A DNA stretch of 64,000 nucleotides, from positions 1,674,001 to 1,738,000 of the forward strand of contig JADANN010000401.1 of NCBI GenBank assembly GCA_018806985.1. The letters are read 5' to 3'. Under the pieces are notes generated by a model that saw nothing but the letters and a program-made list of their open reading frames with translations, searched no databases and was not told the DNA's origin. The stretch is from Angiostrongylus vasorum (lineage: Eukaryota; Nematoda; Chromadorea; Rhabditida; Metastrongylidae). Positions 1 to 11,339 of the stretch are shown here, one piece after another. Position numbers and translations under genes: made by a program. Within the stretch, counting starts at the first letter, position 1. Each line of letters begins with the position of its first letter.

Positions 1-4
1 TAAT

Positions 5-262
5 AAAAGGATAAGCGGCGTTGATCAATCCCTGAGGGATGTGCTACGCATTCCACTTCATTAAACATCGTTGGAGGAGATTGGATGCATCTGGCCAACC
101 CATTGACTCACGGAGGCCGACCGATGTACCGAGCCAGTGCTGCTATCGTGCCAGACAAGTCCGGTAGCAATTTACCAACGCCAAAGATGCAGAAGGCTTG
201 GTGAGCCTTGGGCGCTGAGATCCCATGTATGTTGCAGGCTCCTCCAACCACTGTGCTACACG
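5..262 (-). repeat. SINE-A copy (tRNA-derived)
   Basis: About 270-bp family. On its own plus strand it begins with a tRNA-like head (TGTGGCGCAGTGGTCGGAGG as A box, GGGATCGATCCC as B-box region) and ends with CAACGCCGAGAGCTTTATCC. This copy is reversed and diverged. Confidence 0.7.
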
Positions 263-900
263 AAATCACGATGCTTGAATAATATTTTTTTTGAAGCGGA
301 CCTCTTCGTAACCTCGATTACACACCCTCAATTTTTTTCATAGAAGAATAGCAATGCAGTCATGTACACTTTTGTTCAAGAGACGCAGAGTGTACATGTT
401 GGTGATGCCGCTTGCTCCACCCATAATCTTTACTCTTAATGTGATTTCCGCTTATTCGTCCTTTATTTCTGCAGAAGTGATTCGTTGCAAGCTGGAGCTT
501 TTTGTAGACGTAGAACCCTCAAGTGACAGAAACCCTACGTAAAGAAAATATTTAACAATGAGGATTCTTTTAAATCATGCGGTGTTTTCACTAGGTTCTT
601 TTTGATTTCCAACAGTTCTTCAGTTTCACTACTTTGACTTAAATAGCAAAAGTCCACACATGGAACATGGAAGTTTTTTGACCTGTTTCTGTGATTCTTA
701 ATGGGAAGCTTTCGTTGATTAATGAGCTCAGAACGGTTTTTAGCTTCATGCTCTGTTACAACTGGCATGCTTCTTTACAACCTCTTTACGAGCGATCCGT
801 TTCATGTTGTCCATTTGTCTCTTATCTTTACTATTCTCATTTAGGTAACGTACTTTATTGCTTAGATCCTCTGTTCTTCTTCCAATTTTTTGGCTAATCA

Positions 901-914
901 TACTTGTTTTAGTG
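901..914 (+). promoter_or_regulatory. Probable trans-splice (or 5' UTR) acceptor of the PDZ gene
   Basis: A T-rich tract ending CTTGTTTTAG lies 30 nt before the ATG at 942, with an in-frame stop between them. In nematodes such a site usually accepts a spliced leader. A cis-spliced 5' UTR intron is the alternative. Confidence 0.4.
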
Positions 915-941
915 GAAGCGACCCCTATTTGAATCACATTA

Positions 942-3900
942 ATGGTTTCCATTTCTGAGGATTCTATTGTTTTCGATGAACCCAGTACTCAAAATGGTAC
1001 GTTCGTTTTTCTTCACTGAGAACAATGTAATGGGAATAGCAGAACTAGCATATGTAAGCAACGCTGTAGAAAGTGGGAGTAATGTCATTAAGTATATCCT
1101 CCTAACATCTTTGTTGTTTGCAGGTAAAGCAGTACTAAATTCATTACGAGTGGCGGACACGGTGACAACTGGACAGGGGACAGTCTTTAACACAGGGAAC
1201 AGTGAGTCAAAATTCATGACGATAGACTTGGAACACGGACCACAAGGTGAGTGTTGGTCCACTTTTTTGTGTAGGGAAAGCTATCGTTCATAAAGGAATG
1301 GTTAGCGTTGCTAGAGACATTGTTGTTTGAAAGATGGCTAGTTCTTTGGTTGTAATCTCAGTGCCCGTGAGTTCACGCTTTTTTGACGAATGATTCTTTG
1401 ACTTCTACGTGCTCGGGAACAATCTAAAAGGGTAGAGGATAAAGCTCTCGGCGTTGATCTGTCCCTGCGCCATGCATTCGACTTCATTAAGTATTGTTGG
1501 AGACTATTGAATGCATATCTGGCCTTTACAATGATTTGCGGTGGCCTACCGATCTATCGAGCCGCTGTTGCTATCCTCCCAGAGAAGACTGGTGGTAATT
1601 CCCGACACCGGAGGCATAGAGGGCTTGGTGAAGTTGGGGCGCGGGGATGGATTCCATGTGAATTGCAGGGCACCTCCGATCTCTGCGCTACACGCGCCAC
1701 AGGGAACAATCTAGCCTGAAAAATTTATATAAATATAACTCAAAAAACCGACTTTCTATAAACCTTGGCATAGATAGTTGATATATTTATTTATATAATC
1801 TTATAAACTGATCTTCTTTGGCTGATGCGAAATTGGTATAGGTCTTCGTTGTCGTTGTCGTTGCTGTTGGTGTTGTTGGTCGATGGCTGACGTTTCGGCG
1901 ATTTCGCCTTCCTGAAAGTCGTGATGTTACGAGTGGGACTGCACTCCACAACAACAACAACGAAGAACTATACCAACCTCGCATCAGCTAAAGAAGATCA
2001 GTTTATAAGGTCATATAAATAAATATTATACAAATATATCCCAGCTCATAGTGAAATTTACTAATTGACGTAGAAATTGCTGTAACCGGAAACTTTTTTT
2101 CACTACGACACAAGTTTAGTTATGCTTACAATGGTTAAGTTATATTCCTCTGGAGCTTACAATCGTTTTCTTCACAGTATGCAGTTGAAACTTGTATCTT
2201 TAAGGGAGAAATGGTGAAAAAAGTGGTGTTTCAGAGCACTGTGATTTTCTTAAGTCGTCGTAGATGTGGGTGCTTGTTGCGTGCGTGTTAATTTTTCTTA
2301 AACTCTGAATTTTCTTCGAATTCTGCGTAGACTTAATTTTTAAACAAATCTGGAATTGAAACAACTTTCTCAAAAATTCTTATGCACTCTTATAGTGACA
2401 AAGAAATGTTTCTCTTAATAGTCTGTTAGTTTCTGCGCACCTCGTGTACGCCTTATACCGAAAAAGTTGTAGGAATAGATCTTTTTTCACACTGAGGATT
2501 TTTGATCTGGTTGGTGTAACCTTTGTATGCTCCACTTCCGATGTTTCGTAACACAATTTAGTTAAAATACTCGATTCTCCGCAAATTATTGTCCGATCTT
2601 AACATGTACCTTCCAAGTGACATATCTCAGCTCAGAGTGAACTTATTAATCGAAATAGAAACCTATAAATTTTACACCTTTTTGCCAACAAGAAATATGT
2701 TTACTTCTGCCAGGTGCCCAAAATTATGCATTTCCGGAAGCTAAGTAATAGTGGCAGTTTTGACCTTGACTTGGTTTTGGACACATTTCTGGCATTAGAG
2801 GTTGTGGAGATGTTTGAAGAAGTGGTAGTTGGTAGCCGAAAGATTCGCCGAGTATAGTGGATGACGCAGAGTTTGGTAGCCCAGCTCGTCCAACTTTTTC
2901 TTGCGTTGGTGGAACTACGTATTATCGTGCGTTATCGTGGCGAAGGATTGCTTCTTTTTATTGACAATGTGGTGGTCAAAAGAGGTTTCTCGTCCATTTC
3001 GTCAATTTGTCCGACGTAATTCTCCGTCGTAATCTTTTTCACACAGATTCAGGAATTTATGATGGATCAAAACATCAGCAAACCGCCAAACGGTTAGGAT
3101 GACCTTATTTCGATGCGATTTTAACTATCTTGCGGTCCTCATCGGAGGATCCACTTCTCGTCACACGTTACAATTTAATTGAGAAACGGGTCGTTGTGGT
3201 TGCGCAGAATCGCTGAGGATACTGCAGAACGGCGATTTCTCTGATTGTCGTTCATTTCTTATGGGATCCATTTGTCGAGCTTCTTCGGCTTTTCAATGTT
3301 CTTCAGGTGCTCCAAAACAGTTGCATTGCTTCCAACGAGTCCTTCTGCAAGTTCCTCGGACGGTTATGCTTCTACTTGTTTACACTAGAGGCTTCTTTAT
3401 CTTCAACGGCAGAGCGCCGTCCGCGACCTTCCTAGTCTTCAAGATTGAATTGTTCACTGCAATTTATTAAACCCCTCCTAACGGTTTGCCGCCTCATCGT
3501 GTCTGGGAGGTGTTCCTGGCTGTCAGACTGCGATATACAGCGGGGATTCATCCTCTGGCAGGATCTCCCAAACTGAGAAGGAGTCTGGCGTTTCCATCAG
3601 GAAGCCTAGCTAGGAGTAAACCAATACTAGGATCCACCACCATCCTGGTATCAAAGTCGCATGGTGGCAAATCTCCCTCTGATCCACAAGGGCTGCGACT
3701 GCAAGTGGTGGTGAAGATCTGGAGCAGACTTTGGCCAGGCTGACTTCGGAATTCCGGAGAACCAAAATAACTTAACCAGCAAATCTCCGAAAAATGGAGG
3801 TTATGCTGGAGCCCGCACAACCAGTGAGGATGGGTCATTCAAGTATCAACTATCAAGTAAGTAATTTACTAAACTAGCGTTTGACTGTACGCTACTTAAC

Positions 3901-6900
3901 ACTTCCTTGGTCCCTACCTAATTAATGTTTCCAGCTATTTGCACTGCGAATGTCCAAGTTTGAATTCATAGAAGTAGATTTGTTGAAATTGCTGTTTAGA
4001 CTTGTGATATCCTAACCTTTAATATTTGTCAACAGCACTGTTTTTGCGTTATTTCCAACTATACGAAGCAAAAGTACATAAAATGAGCCTTGCACTAGCA
4101 CATAATAGTATAGCATTCGACAAAAAAAACTTTTTGATGAAACCACAATGAAGTTGAGATGTTTGAAAAACTCTCGCATGGTGTGGTGGTGCGCGCGTTA
4201 GCCCTCGAGAAGGGTAATAGCTCGTTCGTTTTCCACCGCAAACACTTGCGATCCGGAGTTTTGCAAATATTTCAGCATCGTTGTGGTTGTATCACACATA
4301 ATACCTTGCCGTGAAAAATTGTGATAGGCAGTAAGTAGAAATATTTATTTATATGATCTTATAAACTGATCTTCTTTAGCTGATGCGAGGTTGGTATAAG
4401 TCTTCGTTGTCGTTGTCGTTGTTGTTGATGTTGTTGGTCGCTGGCTGACGTTTCGGCGATTTCGCCTTCCTCAGAGCCTGGACGTATTTCATATAAGAAT
4501 ACGCTAATTATTCGGTGGAAAAAAAAGGCTAAAGTATTAATGAAGATCAAACTCTTAAATAGACGCCATATTGAACAGAAAGGCTACTCGCGGTGATGTT
4601 ACGGATGGGACTGGCCCACGCGTTGTTCACGTGGGGTTGCGAGCGAGGCACACCCACGGGTCAAAATATTTTGAAATAGGGCGCCAGGTCACGTGTGATA
4701 GTGAGACATTCGTCTTTCCGATTCATCGTTGGATTTTTGAAATTTGTCCAAAGCGCCTCAAGAGTTTTGCGCGTTGATGTTTTCGATTCCTGCGCTAGGA
4801 TCCGCGCAGTCGCTTTGAAATCATCGCCGTTGTTGCTTTTGTGCCCTATGCGCACCTAGAAGAGTGTTTTGAACGAATTTTAGCGTTCTCATCTAGATGC
4901 TTTATGCGAACATAAAGTGGTCTACCCGTTTCCCCAATATATTCCTCACCGCATGCGTTACATGAGACCAAATATATTATACCTGAACTCATGCAATCCC
5001 CGTCTCTCCCGTTAAGACATCGTACAGTTTTCTGAGCTGCACAAACGACAATAGAGAGGGTTGCAAACTAACTGACGGCGTAGTGTATTGGGTGGGATGT
5101 CAATAATCGTTACTTAATTTTCAAGACCACTTTTCTTAAGCATCTCTTAATGGTGTAACTTACTTCATTTGACATGAAGGGTAGCTTAAAAGTGATCTTA
5201 CTTACGTCCGAAACAGTATTTTGCACAGAATCGCGCAGGAATCGAAAACATCAACGCGCAAAACTTTTGAGGCGTTTTGGATAAATTTCAAAAATCCAAA
5301 GATGCACCGGAAAGACGAATGCCTTACTATCACACGTGACCTGGCGCCCTATTTCAAAATAATATTTTGACCCCGGGGTGTGTCGTACTCGCGACCCCAC
5401 GTGAACAACGCGTGAGCCAGTCCCACTCGTAACATCACGGTGAGTAGCCTTTCTGTTCAGTATGAAGTCTATTTAAAAGTTTGGTCTTCATTAATACTTT
5501 TAGCTTTTTTTCCACCGAATAGTTAAGGTATTCTTATATGAAATACGTCCAGGCTCTGAGGAAGGCGAAATCGCCGAAACGTCGACCAACAATACCAACA
5601 ACAACGACAACGACAACGAAGACCCACACCAACCTCACATCAGCTAAAGAAGATCAGTTTACAAGATCATATAGGAAAGTATTTCAACTATCTATGCCGA
5701 AGTTTATAGAAAGTCGGTCTTTCGAGTTAGTAAGTAGAAAGTTAATATTGCTAAATTGTTTACTGGAGAAATGAGCTTGAAAATCGGACATTAATTTCCG
5801 AGCAACCTTGTAATTCCATACCTAAACATGTTCACTATACCGAGTTAATATAATCGTCACCGCTTAGTAAACACCAGGCACCAAGTTCTTTTGTAACAGT
5901 TCGGAACATCGAGTTAAACTATTGAGTCAACCTCTGCTAGGACAAACAAGTTTTTTTTCTTAGGACATGTTTTCGGTTGACTGACACGAAGTTTCCAGCA
6001 CGTTTTCTGATTTCTGGTGCTGTAGAAACCTTCGCGAGAAATGGGTTTAATATTATTGTGTGCTTCATGTCATTCATTATTGGTAGTAGAAGTTTTCTTT
6101 AAGTAGAATAGCGTTTTCTATCTTGCAGCGTTTCATTCTCGTTCTCCTAATTCTATGATTTAGGGCTTGGTTTCAATATAGTGGGAGGTAGCGACAGTCC
6201 ACACATCCCAGGGCACAGTGGAATTTTTGTATCCATTATAAAACCGGACTCGCCAGCTTATAACGATGGGAGGCTGTCTGTTGGCGATCTTATTCTGGCT
6301 GTAAGTGTTGTTTTCAGACTTTTTTTCGGTTGTGACTCACCGTAATCTTGTGATGTAAGAGAATGGAATAATTACCAGTGTGGAAATCAGAACCACTCTA
6401 TAATTGTAACGCTTTGTAACCAGATGAAATATTGGGTAAAATGTAAGCATTTTAGAGCACTACGTTTTTGTAAAGTAAAAAAGTCTTCCATTCTTCTTGA
6501 ACAGTTAACTCCGATTGTTCCTTACCAAAAATTTTGATGGTTTTGATGCCTCCCAACGTTTTAGCGCCTCATGGTGACTAAGAGGTGTTCCTGGTTGTCG
6601 AGTTGCCATGTGCAGCGGGGTGATTCGTCCCCGCAGCGGGGTCTCCCAAGATGTTAGGGAGTCCGGCGTTTTCATTAGGAAGCCCAGGTAAGAGTAAACT
6701 AATGCCATGATCCACCACTGTTGCGGTATCAAATTAGTCGCGTGGTGGCAAATCTTCCTCTGCTCCACAAGGGCGGCGACCGCCTATGGTGACGACCTGG
6801 GGCAGACTTTAGCCAGGCTGGCCTCGCGACGCCAGAGAAACACAATGGCTAAACTAGCAAAACTCCGAGAAAATGGTAATTATGCTGGGGCCCGCACATT

Positions 6901-9900
6901 CAGTGACGACGGGCCATCCAAGTGTCCAAGTAAGTATTTCAGTGTGAGCAAAGATTTGCTGGTGTAGCGATCGATGCGCATATATCTTCAGATAATTGAA
7001 ATCAGTTCATGCGATCATGAATATTTCAAGCACATTGGATATACTAGCTATGTTACTATGTCAAAAATCTCTTTCAGGTTAATGGAATTGAGCTTGTTAA
7101 TAAAACACACGATGAAGTTGTTTCTATTTTCCGCTCACAAACGGGTTCTATCGAACTACTTGTAGAAATCGGTGCTGAAAATAGAGTTTTGAACGTAAGT
7201 TTGCCCTATATGGCGGCTTTGGTGCTTAGTGTGATACATTCGGAAGTATTTCTTCATTGATTTATCGTAATATGATATTACTTCCTAGGAGGACTTGGTT
7301 ACTAATACACATTTGACCGCTGGCAAATCATTCCTTGTTGAGAATTCTGACTTCGCAAAGAGCTCATTACGACCGCAGGTACGACAAAGTCAAGGTTAGT
7401 TCAGATCGAATTATTTCTTTTACTCATTTGGAGGAACCTTACCAATTTTCCGCTGGTAAGGTAATACCATAAGATCGCGTTTTTAGTAACTCTTCCTTTA
7501 TAGTTCCTATCTTCTATATTAGCATATGTTTCCTATATTAACTGTTTACTTGTATTCTTATCTTAATCTTAAACCTATTCTTGTATCTTCTGTAAATTGT
7601 CTCTTAGCGACCATCTCATGCACTTGCCTCGCAGGAGGCTGAAAAGGCATTCTGTAACTTCTTTTTATAAAGTGCTCTTTGTTCGACAGTTCAGGCACTG
7701 AATGAGCAACTGTCAGACGCATGTACTTTCCAGCATCTGTCGTTCCAATCACCTTTTCGAACCAGTACATCGCGGTCACATGAACTTCCTGTATGAGCTA
7801 TTCTATAGACTTCACGAACCTTCTGTGCAAGCAGCTCTATAAGATTGTACTAGTTGAGAAACTTTTAGAATCTCTCTCTGAGCACTGTCTGCAGTTCCCT
7901 CTGTCAAAGTGCCACCCATTCCAGAAGGAATATAAGGAGCGCTGTTAGTCATTCAGATAGTGCTTGTCTTTCAGTCCCCGAGCGCTCCATTGTTGGCATT
8001 CCGGTGCCTCAATCCTCCAGGGTTCCAACTCCAGTGTTTGCCCAGCTTCATTCAAGTGTTTCTCTTATCCTCATTTCAATCTCACTCGCATCTGCTCACT
8101 CAAGTGGCCATAATCAGATTGTATATATTATATTGTCGCTTTTGCTATAAATAGTTATAGCAATCATATAGAGTCGAGCATTATACTTTGAGTTAGTAAT
8201 GATTCTGTGCCAAAGACTGACCCGAAGTCCCGCATTCCATTGCACGAACATATACAGCGCAGTGATCGGAGGCGCCTTGCAATACACATGGGGTCGTTCC
8301 CCGCGTCCAAGGCTCACCAAGACTGCCTTCTGTCCAGGGTCGGCAAATTGGCACCAGACTTGTTTAGTAGGATGGCAGCACTGGCTCGACACATCGATAG
8401 GCCACCACGAGTCATTGTAAAGGCCAAATATGCATTCACTCACCTCCAGCGATACTTAAAGAAGTCGGATGCATGGCGCATCCCTCATGGATTGGTCGAC
8501 GCCGAGAGCTTTATATTTTATTTATTATTTGGCGTACCATATTTCTTTTTCTCCAGGTGATGGGTTCCCGCATTCAAGCCCGTTGCCTTCATATGTGAAC
8601 GATTTGAAATCGCGTGAAGAAGACAACGACTCGCCTAGCAGCTGTGCTCAATCGGTGCATTCTTATTTGGATGACGTGCCACGTACTCCGAAGAGACCGA
8701 TGAGTTATTTAGATCCTCGCAAGTGAGCATTCCTGTAATTAAACACGTTTCTCAGTTGGTGATTTTAGTTGCTTCAATTTTAAATTTGTCAAGAAGTATC
8801 AAATGGGTAGCGGGTTTTTTCTTGAAAAGAAAATTGGCTAATAATCTGAATTTGAAGATCGTTTTATTCAATTTTTATCCTGGAAGCTGGGAAGCACTAT
8901 TTTGTACTTAAATCATATTTGTCTAATAAGTATCATTCGTTTAAATGAGAACTGGATTTTATTCACAGTGCTGTGAAATCATGAATGATGCTTCCGTATG
9001 AATTATATATCACTCATTTTCTCTTCCGGTTGAAAATATCGGGAACTCCTCGCCGTACATCGCTTTCGTATGCTTATTAAGAAAATTCTCACAGGCGACC
9101 AAAATTATTCGACTTTTTAAAATTCGAAATAAACATCAGGTCGTAGCGAAATGTTGTTGTTGGAATGTGAACCACTAGGATTAAAACATCTTTTCTAATG
9201 ATATGGAAGTTTTCTTAATAGACAGCGATATTTTGATGACTATTTGAGATCTATAAATCAGTGTTTTACCACTTTTTTCTCTTTGGAACTCATACCTCAA
9301 GCAGCGAGCAGGTACGCTATGCCACCGTTGTCACCGAATACAACGTCGATTGTCAATTTCGTGTTCCGAAATTTCTAATTCGTTTACTGTTCCAAATTTT
9401 GAAAACCTGAATTTTGAACGACGTAAAATAGAAATAGTATTTTAAGGAGGTTATGCATGCTTTTTAGAACGATTGGAAAATTTCTGCTACATTACTAACT
9501 CTTCAAATACTCTTGTTGCCGATAAATTACCACTAACTATGGAAAAAATCAGCACGGGCGTGAATGTATCGGAAACTTTTAAGTTTCTTCGTCTTGAGGG
9601 CCTATTTACATAGAGGTTGATAAACAAGTTATACGGTACCGGGGTGAATATTAAACCCTGGGACACATTAATTGTTTGGTGCCAGCAATATATTTGTTTT
9701 GTGTCCGCTGTGTTGGAAAAGCTCATTTTTTCACGTTTCTCATCATTATTACTTATCGAAAATGAAGGTTCATTTTTATTAACGACTTATCCTCACTTAA
9801 CCTCGACATGAACAACCAATATTTTGATTTATTCGTACGCTTACAGGAGCCTGTCATGAACTACTTTGCGGCATTTTTTCTATGATAAGTTCGTGTAAGC

Positions 9901-10460
9901 TAATCAGTGAACTAAGATATAAAGGCATGTATTTCATTGATAGAACATATATATATTTGAAGGTGTAATTTCGACCAAGAGTGCGTGTAGCGCAGTGGTC
10001 GGAGGCTGGAATACATAATGGGGTCGATCTACACCCCCAAGGCTCACCAAGCCTTCCATCCCTCTGGAGTCGGCAGATTTGTACCAGACTCGTCTGGGAG
10101 GATAGCAGCACCGGCTCGATACATCGGCAGACCACCACTAATCGTTGTAAATGCCAGATATGATTTCAGTCACCTCCAACGATGCTTGGTGAAGTCGAAT
10201 GCATGGCGCACCCGTTCGAGTGCTTTATCTTTTTATTTAATTTCGACCAAAGATGAGAAAAGTAACTCGCATATTTATATGCTTCGTTTGAAATTATACA
10301 AATATGTTCTCGTAATTGATTTGCCGAATAATCCTCCAAATTAATCGTTTTTGATTCCAGTCCGTCACTTGTAACCGAAGTGCTATACGTATCAATTGGT
10401 CTAGCGGTTATTTCTCTTGGAGTATATGTGGGTTATCGCGTCATTCGTGGGAGAAGATGA
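942..10460 (+). CDS. SYNJ2BP: SYNJ2BP/OMP25-like tail-anchored PDZ protein (8 exons, 294 aa)
   Basis: Exons by splice signals and phase: 942-996, 1124-1246, 6164-6300, 7078-7194, 7289-7394, 7975-8055, 8557-8722, 10361-10460. They sum to 885 nt with every phase compatible. Residues about 49-140 form a PDZ domain: EHGPQGLGFNIVGGSD holds the GLGF carboxylate-binding loop, followed by GRLSVGDLILAVNGIEL. A 120-residue Ser/Pro-rich linker follows. The last exon encodes a hydrophobic helix (VLYVSIGLAVISLGVYVGY) and the basic tail RVIRGRR, a mitochondrial outer-membrane tail-anchor arrangement as in SYNJ2BP. The family tethers PDZ ligands to the mitochondrial surface. The protein is twice the length of human SYNJ2BP because of an N-terminal extension and the linker. 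The start ATG is the first after an in-frame stop and lies 30 nt behind an acceptor. The end of exon 6 is uncertain: a second phase-compatible donor exists about 60 nt later. Intron 2 is 4.9 kb and full of repeats. Confidence 0.85.
1436..1708 (-). repeat. SINE-A copy
   Basis: Reverse copy in intron 2 of the PDZ gene, with tail AAAGCTCTCGGCGTTGATC at the left and head ending CTACACGCGCC at the right. Confidence 0.7.
1780..2030. repeat. Small foldback repeat (Penelope-type terminal arms)
   Basis: Left arm (1780-1915) and right arm (1945-2030) are inverted copies of the arm ends of the 4335-5690 element, including the CGTTGT-type triplet tract. The motif at 1885-1920 has lost the 5' half of the hammerhead core. 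It lies in intron 2 of the PDZ gene. Confidence 0.65.
2031..3469. other. PDZ gene intron 2, no feature seen
   Basis: Unique-looking A/T-rich sequence with short open frames only. Nothing in it resembles an exon of the PDZ gene. Confidence 0.4.
3470..3865 (+). repeat. Repeat D copy 1
   Basis: An interspersed unit of about 380 bp. It starts near CCTCCTAACGGTTTGCCGCC and ends CGGGTCATTCAAGTATCAAC-like, then AAGTAAGTA. The minus strand of this copy is open for 96 codons. Confidence 0.7.
4150..4335 (+). repeat. SINE-C 3' part
   Basis: About 330-bp family. Diagnostic block TCGCATGGTGTGGTGGTG, then a GTTCGTT..CCACCGC box region, ending GTGATAGGCAGTAAGTAGA-like. This copy abuts the left arm of the Penelope-type foldback. 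Confidence 0.6.
4443..4480 (-). ncRNA. Hammerhead-type ribozyme motif, core intact (left foldback arm)
   Basis: On the minus strand: stem I GGCU, core CUGAGGA (position 7 is free in the consensus), hairpin GGCG-AAAU-CGCC, GAAAC, GUC cleavage triplet, then AGCC closing stem I. Stem III is only AC/GU, the minimal palindromic form reported to act as a dimer in Penelope elements. One extra A sits between the core and stem II. Confidence 0.6.
5550..5587 (+). ncRNA. Hammerhead-type motif, stem I broken (right foldback arm)
   Basis: The same core and hairpin as the left arm on the opposite strand. The seven bases after the GUC (AGCCAGC in the left arm) are deleted, so stem I cannot close. Probably inactive. 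Confidence 0.5.
6535..6935 (+). repeat. Repeat D copy 2
   Basis: Full-length copy in intron 3 of the PDZ gene. Diverged, with short indels in the middle. Confidence 0.7.
8240..8515 (+). repeat. SINE-A copy
   Basis: Forward copy between exons 6 and 7 of the PDZ gene. Head near CAGCGCAGTGATCGGAGGCG. Confidence 0.7.
8723..9974. other. PDZ gene intron 7, no feature seen
   Basis: A/T-rich intron sequence without recognisable repeats until the SINE-A at 9975. Confidence 0.4.
9975..10232 (+). repeat. SINE-A copy
   Basis: Forward copy in the last intron of the PDZ gene. Head GCGTGTAGCGCAGTGGTCGG. Confidence 0.72.
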
Positions 10461-10668
10461 ATGTCATATAAGAAGGAATGCAGATCTGATTTGTATTTTT
10501 ACTAAGTACTTTATTCTGTTAACTCTAAATTTGAGATAATGTTGTAATCTTGCTTAGAAAGATTGTTCGTTGAATTTTAGGTCACAATATTTTAGTTTTC
10601 TTTGGAAAGAAGATTGTTCGTTAAGATTTTTTCACTATACAAAATTTACATATACTGAACAGTTCCGT

Positions 10669-10864
10669 TTAAAGTTTCTTGGTGCTCTGATCAGAAATCT
10701 CCGACAAGCTTTCATCCATGGTGGCTACTTGCTGTGGACGGTGTAACTGCGCCTCCTTTTCTGATCTTGCGAGTGTTCTTGAGTAATAGATCGCCACCAT
10801 CTCAAGAAAAAGTGCGGTTATCAACACGATACCGAAGGCTATAAAGAAGCTTTCGATGTCCTTC
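10669..10864 (-). CDS. Last coding exon of a probable tetraspanin (partial)
   Basis: Minus-strand exon after the acceptor TGATATTTTAG. It starts one base into a codon and ends with TAA at 10671-10669, giving 64 sense codons. It begins KDIESFFIAFGIVLITALF and runs through LEMVAIYYSRTLARSEKEA. This is a membrane helix followed at once by a short polar cytoplasmic tail, the pattern of transmembrane segment 4 and the C-terminus of tetraspanins. I found no upstream exon with the CCG motif or the other three helices. They may be beyond the repeats at 11-20 kb, or the exon may be a relic. It faces the PDZ gene tail to tail with 208 bp between the two stop codons. Another polytopic membrane protein family is possible. 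Confidence 0.5.
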
Positions 10865-11339
10865 CTAAAATATCACACAACAAGTAGCAGTCGACGTCGA
10901 AGCTTTATTGTAAGACACATAGTGTTCATAGTAGTCATTTCATATGGGCATGGATGGTGTGTCTACAGGTGGCGGATAGAGGGTTAATCGCCGATTACAA
11001 GCGACCTTTGCTTCCCTGAGGCGCAGGTAGATCCGGAGGATGGACTCTCTGTTTCTGCTGCGCCGATTTGGCATATACCTCCTGTACAGCAGGACGTATT
11101 CATTCATGCATGCGAGGGTGTGTTCTCGTTTATGCGGGTTGTACTGTACGAGTCAATTCGGCCAAAAAGCCTGCAATCAAGAAAAAAGAAAGTATGTGGA
11201 AGGAGGTTAGGAGTCGCTTCCAACAAATAGGCTCCTGTCTGCTCTAGGAAAGACTGGCAAGCTACCCGTGAATATTCTCAGATCCCACTTTCAGAACTCA
11301 GCAAGCTATACGTGGGTATGGAATGTTAAAACCGGTTGA

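Larger units (their letters stand above)
4335..5690 (-). mobile_element. Foldback Penelope-like element remnant with GIY-YIG endonuclease segment
   Basis: Two inverted arms (about 4340-4800 and 5224-5690) flank a unique centre. On the minus strand from about 5060 the frame reads SSGIIYLVSCNACGEEYIG, then ETGRPLYVRIKHL, and on to ECLTITRDLAPYFKIF. This is a GIY-YIG nuclease domain of the kind at the C-terminus of Penelope-like retroelements: I-I-Y, E-Y-I-G and an R/H after them. No reverse transcriptase remains. Each arm ends in a CAA/CGA-rich tract and one hammerhead-type motif. Inverted terminal repeats are known for Penelope elements. The copy lies in intron 2 of the PDZ gene. Confidence 0.75.
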
